12,696 nt of DNA. It comes from Poronia punctata. Taxonomy: Eukaryota > Ascomycota > Sordariomycetes > Xylariales > Xylariaceae. How positions within the stretch are numbered: position 1 is the first letter of the stretch; each line of letters opens with the position of its first letter. Of the stretch, positions 9,761 through 12,696 are shown one piece after another. The stretch lies in NCBI GenBank assembly GCA_022579005.1, contig MU401982.1, positions 1-12,696 of the forward strand, given 5' to 3'. A program made the position numbers and the translations under genes. The notes under the pieces were generated by a model that saw only the letters and a program-made list of their open reading frames with translations, did no database searches and was not told where the DNA came from.

Positions 9761-10659
9761 TACGCTTTATTATGCTGCTTTTAAAACGCTTAAAAATTAA
9801 CTTATTTAAAGTTTTTATAAATATATAAATAGGCAATAACTTTAATATTAATATTATATATATATAATAGTTATTAAAGTTGCTAAGTAAAATAAATAAA
9901 GTTTAGCTAGTTATTAAAGTAAATAAAAAAACTATTTTTAGTTTAAAATAATAAAAAGTAAAAGTAACTTATTAATTTTTTTATAATAAAGTAAAAGCTA
10001 ATAGTAAATAAATACTTAGTGCTTTATAACTTAAAATTGTTAGTAATATTATATAAAAATACTATATTTAGTAGCTAGTATACTTGTTTTTTTATATTGC
10101 TAGCAACGCTTTAAAATATATTATTAAAATTATTAAAAGTTTAATAAAATAAAACATTTTTAAAGCAAAGCTAATTTATATTAAAAGCAAAAATAGTAAG
10201 CTATAAAGCAAATATTTTATATGCTTGCTATAAAATTAATATAAATATAAAGCTTTTTTAATTTAACAAAAAAGGCTGCTAAATATTATACTTTATACTT
10301 AATATAAAAAGCGTTTTATTAAATATAATATAAAAAGCTAATTTAGTATATAACTATTTTTTAAATATATTTTAAATTTTAAGCTTTAAAGCAAGTTTTA
10401 TAATAACTATGCTTTTATAATTTAAAGCTTATTATGTACTTTTTATAATGCTAGTAAAAAACTGCTTAAAACTTAGCATTTTATAGCATTTTAACTAATA
10501 AAAAACACTAAGTTTGCTATTAGCTTTAAAAAGTGCTTACTTTTTTTTATATTTATATTAAACACTTTTATAAAGCTAACTTATAAATATTTTTTAAATT
10601 AAAGCTTTAAAAATAAGTTTTAATAAGTATATAAAGTATTAAAGCAAAAAAGTAAAAAA
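9761..10659. other. Gene-free decayed block
   Basis: The composition is typical of the right half. In 10201-10800 I counted 42 C, none preceded by T or C; 31 were followed by T and 10 by A. Four CpG occur (near 9763, 9787, 10106, 10312). CA/TG is somewhat better retained here than in the first 600 bases. There is no open frame and no recognisable element end. The region carries nothing I can name beyond decayed repeat DNA. Confidence 0.5.
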
Positions 10660-11040
10660 AAATTATAATAAAAAAAACATTATATTAATTTTTTATATAT
10701 AATATAAAAAACAAGTTTTAAAAAGTATTAAGTTATTTTTTAAATAGCTTTAACTATTTAATTATTATAAAAAAAATAAAAATATTTATAAAAAAAATAA
10801 AAAAATAAGTAAAGCATACGTTATTATTAGCAAGTAAGCTATTAATTTTAAATAATAAATAAAAAATAGGTTTATAAAAAAAAAAAAAAAAAAAAAAAAA
10901 ACTAAGTAAAAAGCTAGCATAATACTTAAGTATAGTTATTTTAACTTTTTTTTTTAAAGCTATAGCTTTTAAAAAGCTAAAAATAAAAACTTATTATATA
11001 AGTAGTTTTAGCTAAGTTTTAAAAAAAAAAAAATATTATA
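10660..11040. repeat. A-rich low-complexity zone
   Basis: The + strand is dominated by A runs broken by single T or G, especially 10770-10806 and 10876-10901, with a further A13 run at 11021-11033. One CpG occurs near 10819. An A-rich strand ending in a pure A tract is what the 3' end of a LINE-type element or an inserted cDNA would leave. No upstream reverse transcriptase relic can be recognised, so this is only a possibility. Confidence 0.4.
10876..10901 (+). repeat. Pure A26 tract, possible retrotransposon tail
   Basis: Twenty-six consecutive A form the longest homopolymer in the window. At the local A frequency such a run is far beyond chance, so it arose by slippage or by insertion of a polyadenylated sequence. 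If it is a tail, the element lies to the left and reads on the + strand. No target-site duplication was identified around it. Assembly or sequencing error in run length is also possible. Confidence 0.55.
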
Positions 11041-12696
11041 AATAAAAGTATTTAATTAATTTTATATTATACTAGCTTTATAAGTATAGTTAATAGCTAC
11101 TATATTAATATTTATTAGTTTAAAAAAACTATTAATATAATTATAATTTTTATAAAAATTTAAAGCAAAGTTATTATTTATTATTAAAAAGTTTAAATTT
11201 AGTTTATTAATAAGCTTGTTTACTTAAAAAATACTTTTAATAGTTTAAAGGTTTAAGTTAAAGTTTTTTAGTACTTAATATTTTTTATTATTTTTATAAA
11301 AAGCTTAAAGCTATTTTATAAAATAATAGCTATATAGCTGCTATTTATTTATTTTAATAAGCTTATAGCATATATTACTTATAGCTTTAATAATTTAGTA
11401 TAGCTTATTTTATTAATATAAAAGTTTTTTATTATTATTTTTATTAATTTTTAAAAAAGTATTAAATAAAAATATAAAGTTATTAATATATATTTTAAGT
11501 TAAATTTTATAAGCATTTTATTAATTTTATTAGTTTATATTTTTTTTTACTTTAAAGTAATAATTTTTTTTATATATTTAATATTTTTTATATAATACTT
11601 TAATTGCTTTATTTTTAATACTACTAAATTAGTATAATTAAAAACTAAATTTTATTATAGTATTTATTATATTAGCATAATATTTTTAATTAACAAAATA
11701 AGTAAACGCTTATAAACTAGTTTATATAAGCTATATTTATAATATTAAATAATAATATTGTTTGCTAAAATAATAAAGCTTAAGTAATTTAGCTAGGTTT
11801 TTTTAATTTTATTAGTAACTTTTATAAGCATTATTTTAATTAGCTAGTGCTTACTTTTAATAAAGCTTTATGTTTAAAAGTAATAAGCTAGTTTATAAGC
11901 AATATAATATTTAAAGTGCTTTACTACTATAATAACTTTTTTTTTAAATTTATTTTTATTATTATATTTAATATATAAAGCGCTACTATAGTAATATGCT
12001 ATATATTTATAAAAAAACTTAAATATTAACTTAAAGTTTACTTATTAAAAAGCTTTAGCTTTAAAAAAAACTATTTGCTTATATTATATTTTAATTAAAG
12101 TAAAAAAGTTTTTATAAAATAATATAATTTAAATATTAATAACTTATAAGTATAAAAAGCTAATAAAAATATTATATTAATACTATTTTTTAATTAAGCT
12201 ACTTTATAACTTTTAATAGTTAAAATAAAACTTAATTATTAAGTAAACGTTTTTAATAAAGTTAAGCTAGTAATAAAGTTATAAAATTTATTAAATTACT
12301 AAGTTAATTTTTTATAGCTAAAAGCTAAGTAGATTTTTTAAATAATTAACTTACGTTTTTTTAAAAAATTAATATATTATTTAAAAGTAAAATATTAAGT
12401 TGCTTATTTTTATAAAGTACTATTATATATAAAGTGTTAATATATGTAATTTTTAAACTTTTTTTATTTATATTTATTATTATAGCATTTTAAAACAATA
12501 CTAATAATAAAAAATTAAATAATTTTTTAATTTTTTTAAGTTTATTAAGCTATAAGCTTTAGTAATAACTTAATAAGCTAAATTAAATAGCTAAAAGTAA
12601 GTAACTTATAATTAAGTTTTAAAGCTTTATTTATATTTACTTTTAAGTTAACTTAAACTATATTAATATTAATAAATATAGCTTTAAGCTAAGTAT
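11041..12696. other. Gene-free decayed block to the window end
   Basis: The stretch is uniformly AT-rich with four CpG (near 11706, 11981, 12248, 12353), no TC that I saw and a single GA (near 12331). AGCT, AAGCTT and TAGT words hold most of the G and C. A and T are roughly balanced by eye. I found no reading frame, RNA gene, terminal repeat or tandem array. The decayed block continues past the right edge with no sign of a boundary. Confidence 0.5.

Larger units (their letters stand above)
1..12696. other. AT-isochore: RIP-like mutated repeat graveyard, no intact genes
   Basis: Seen: about 88% A+T (69 G+C in the first 600 bases), stop triplets TAA/TAG throughout all frames followed, TpA above ApT, and surviving C almost only after A or G and before T. 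By hand I found only about 23 TC and 24 GA dinucleotides in the whole window, where base composition would predict a few hundred of each. CpG is present at roughly the expected level, which argues against ordinary decay of methylated CpG. Known: RIP in Pezizomycotina converts C to T in duplicated DNA on both strands and leaves TpA-rich, stop-riddled transposon relics in gene-free blocks. Inferred: this is such a block in a filamentous ascomycete. Alternatives such as an apicomplexan or Dictyostelium intergenic region or mitochondrial DNA are less likely, because simple AT drift would not give this neighbour dependence. Confidence 0.78.

Noticed and set aside
1..12696. Short open frames between stops on either strand
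   Set aside because: All appear short, with no start/stop pair of useful length, no recognisable motif and the same base pattern as the surrounding decayed DNA. Calling any of them a gene would be unsupported.
1..12696. Mitochondrial DNA, Plasmodium or Dictyostelium intergenic DNA as the source
   Set aside because: Extreme AT content fits, but the strict purine-before-C rule and the tenfold loss of TC/GA with CpG retained point to a context-dependent mutation process on repeats. No mitochondrial genes or tRNAs are present. Not fully excluded.
1..12696. Assignment of the relics to a transposon family (Gypsy, Copia, Tad-like LINE, Tc1-mariner)
   Set aside because: No reverse transcriptase, integrase or transposase motif can be read through the mutations, and no paired terminal repeats were found by eye.

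Overview
The window looks like a heavily mutated AT-rich block (AT-isochore) from a fungal nuclear genome, most likely a filamentous ascomycete. I could not support any protein-coding gene, rRNA, tRNA, CRISPR array or intact mobile element. Hand counts in the first 600 bases give 43 G and 26 C, about 11.5% G+C. TAA and TAG triplets recur every few dozen bases in every frame I followed on both strands. TGA is almost absent because the dinucleotide GA itself has nearly vanished.

The surviving cytosines are strongly patterned. In three 600-base samples (1-600, 3001-3600, 10201-10800) I counted 103 C: 98 follow a purine, 4 follow T and 1 follows C; 81 are followed by T, 17 by A, 4 by G and 1 by C. 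TpA exceeds ApT (14 to 9 in the first 60 bases). CpG is not depleted. This is the footprint of saturating C-to-T and G-to-A mutation on both strands, as in repeat-induced point mutation (RIP). The depletion of TpC/GpA and CpC/GpG is stronger than the classical CpA preference alone would predict. I infer that the DNA is a graveyard of former repeats, probably transposons, too decayed to assign to families by eye. Such blocks lie in subtelomeres, centromeres and other gene-poor heterochromatin of these fungi.

Layout: 1-6330 is a decayed block with internal patchiness: a CpG-bearing part (1-2640), a CpG-free part (2641-3638), a CpG-dense part (3639-4662), an A-skewed part (most of 4663-5870) and a less depleted shoulder with an 11-bp tandem repeat (5871-6330). 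At 6331-6473 lies a short island of about 27% G+C that keeps GA, TC, CC and GGG and has clearly not been mutated like its surroundings; it can form two abutting hairpins. After a second shoulder (6474-6660), 6661-12696 is a still more depleted block. It contains a homopolymer-rich zone (9241-9760) with T-tract near-tandem repeats and a T11A14 palindrome, and an A-rich zone (10660-11040) with a pure A26 tract.

There is no gene circuit to describe. What deserves attention is the mutational context signature, the spared island and the left/right difference around it.
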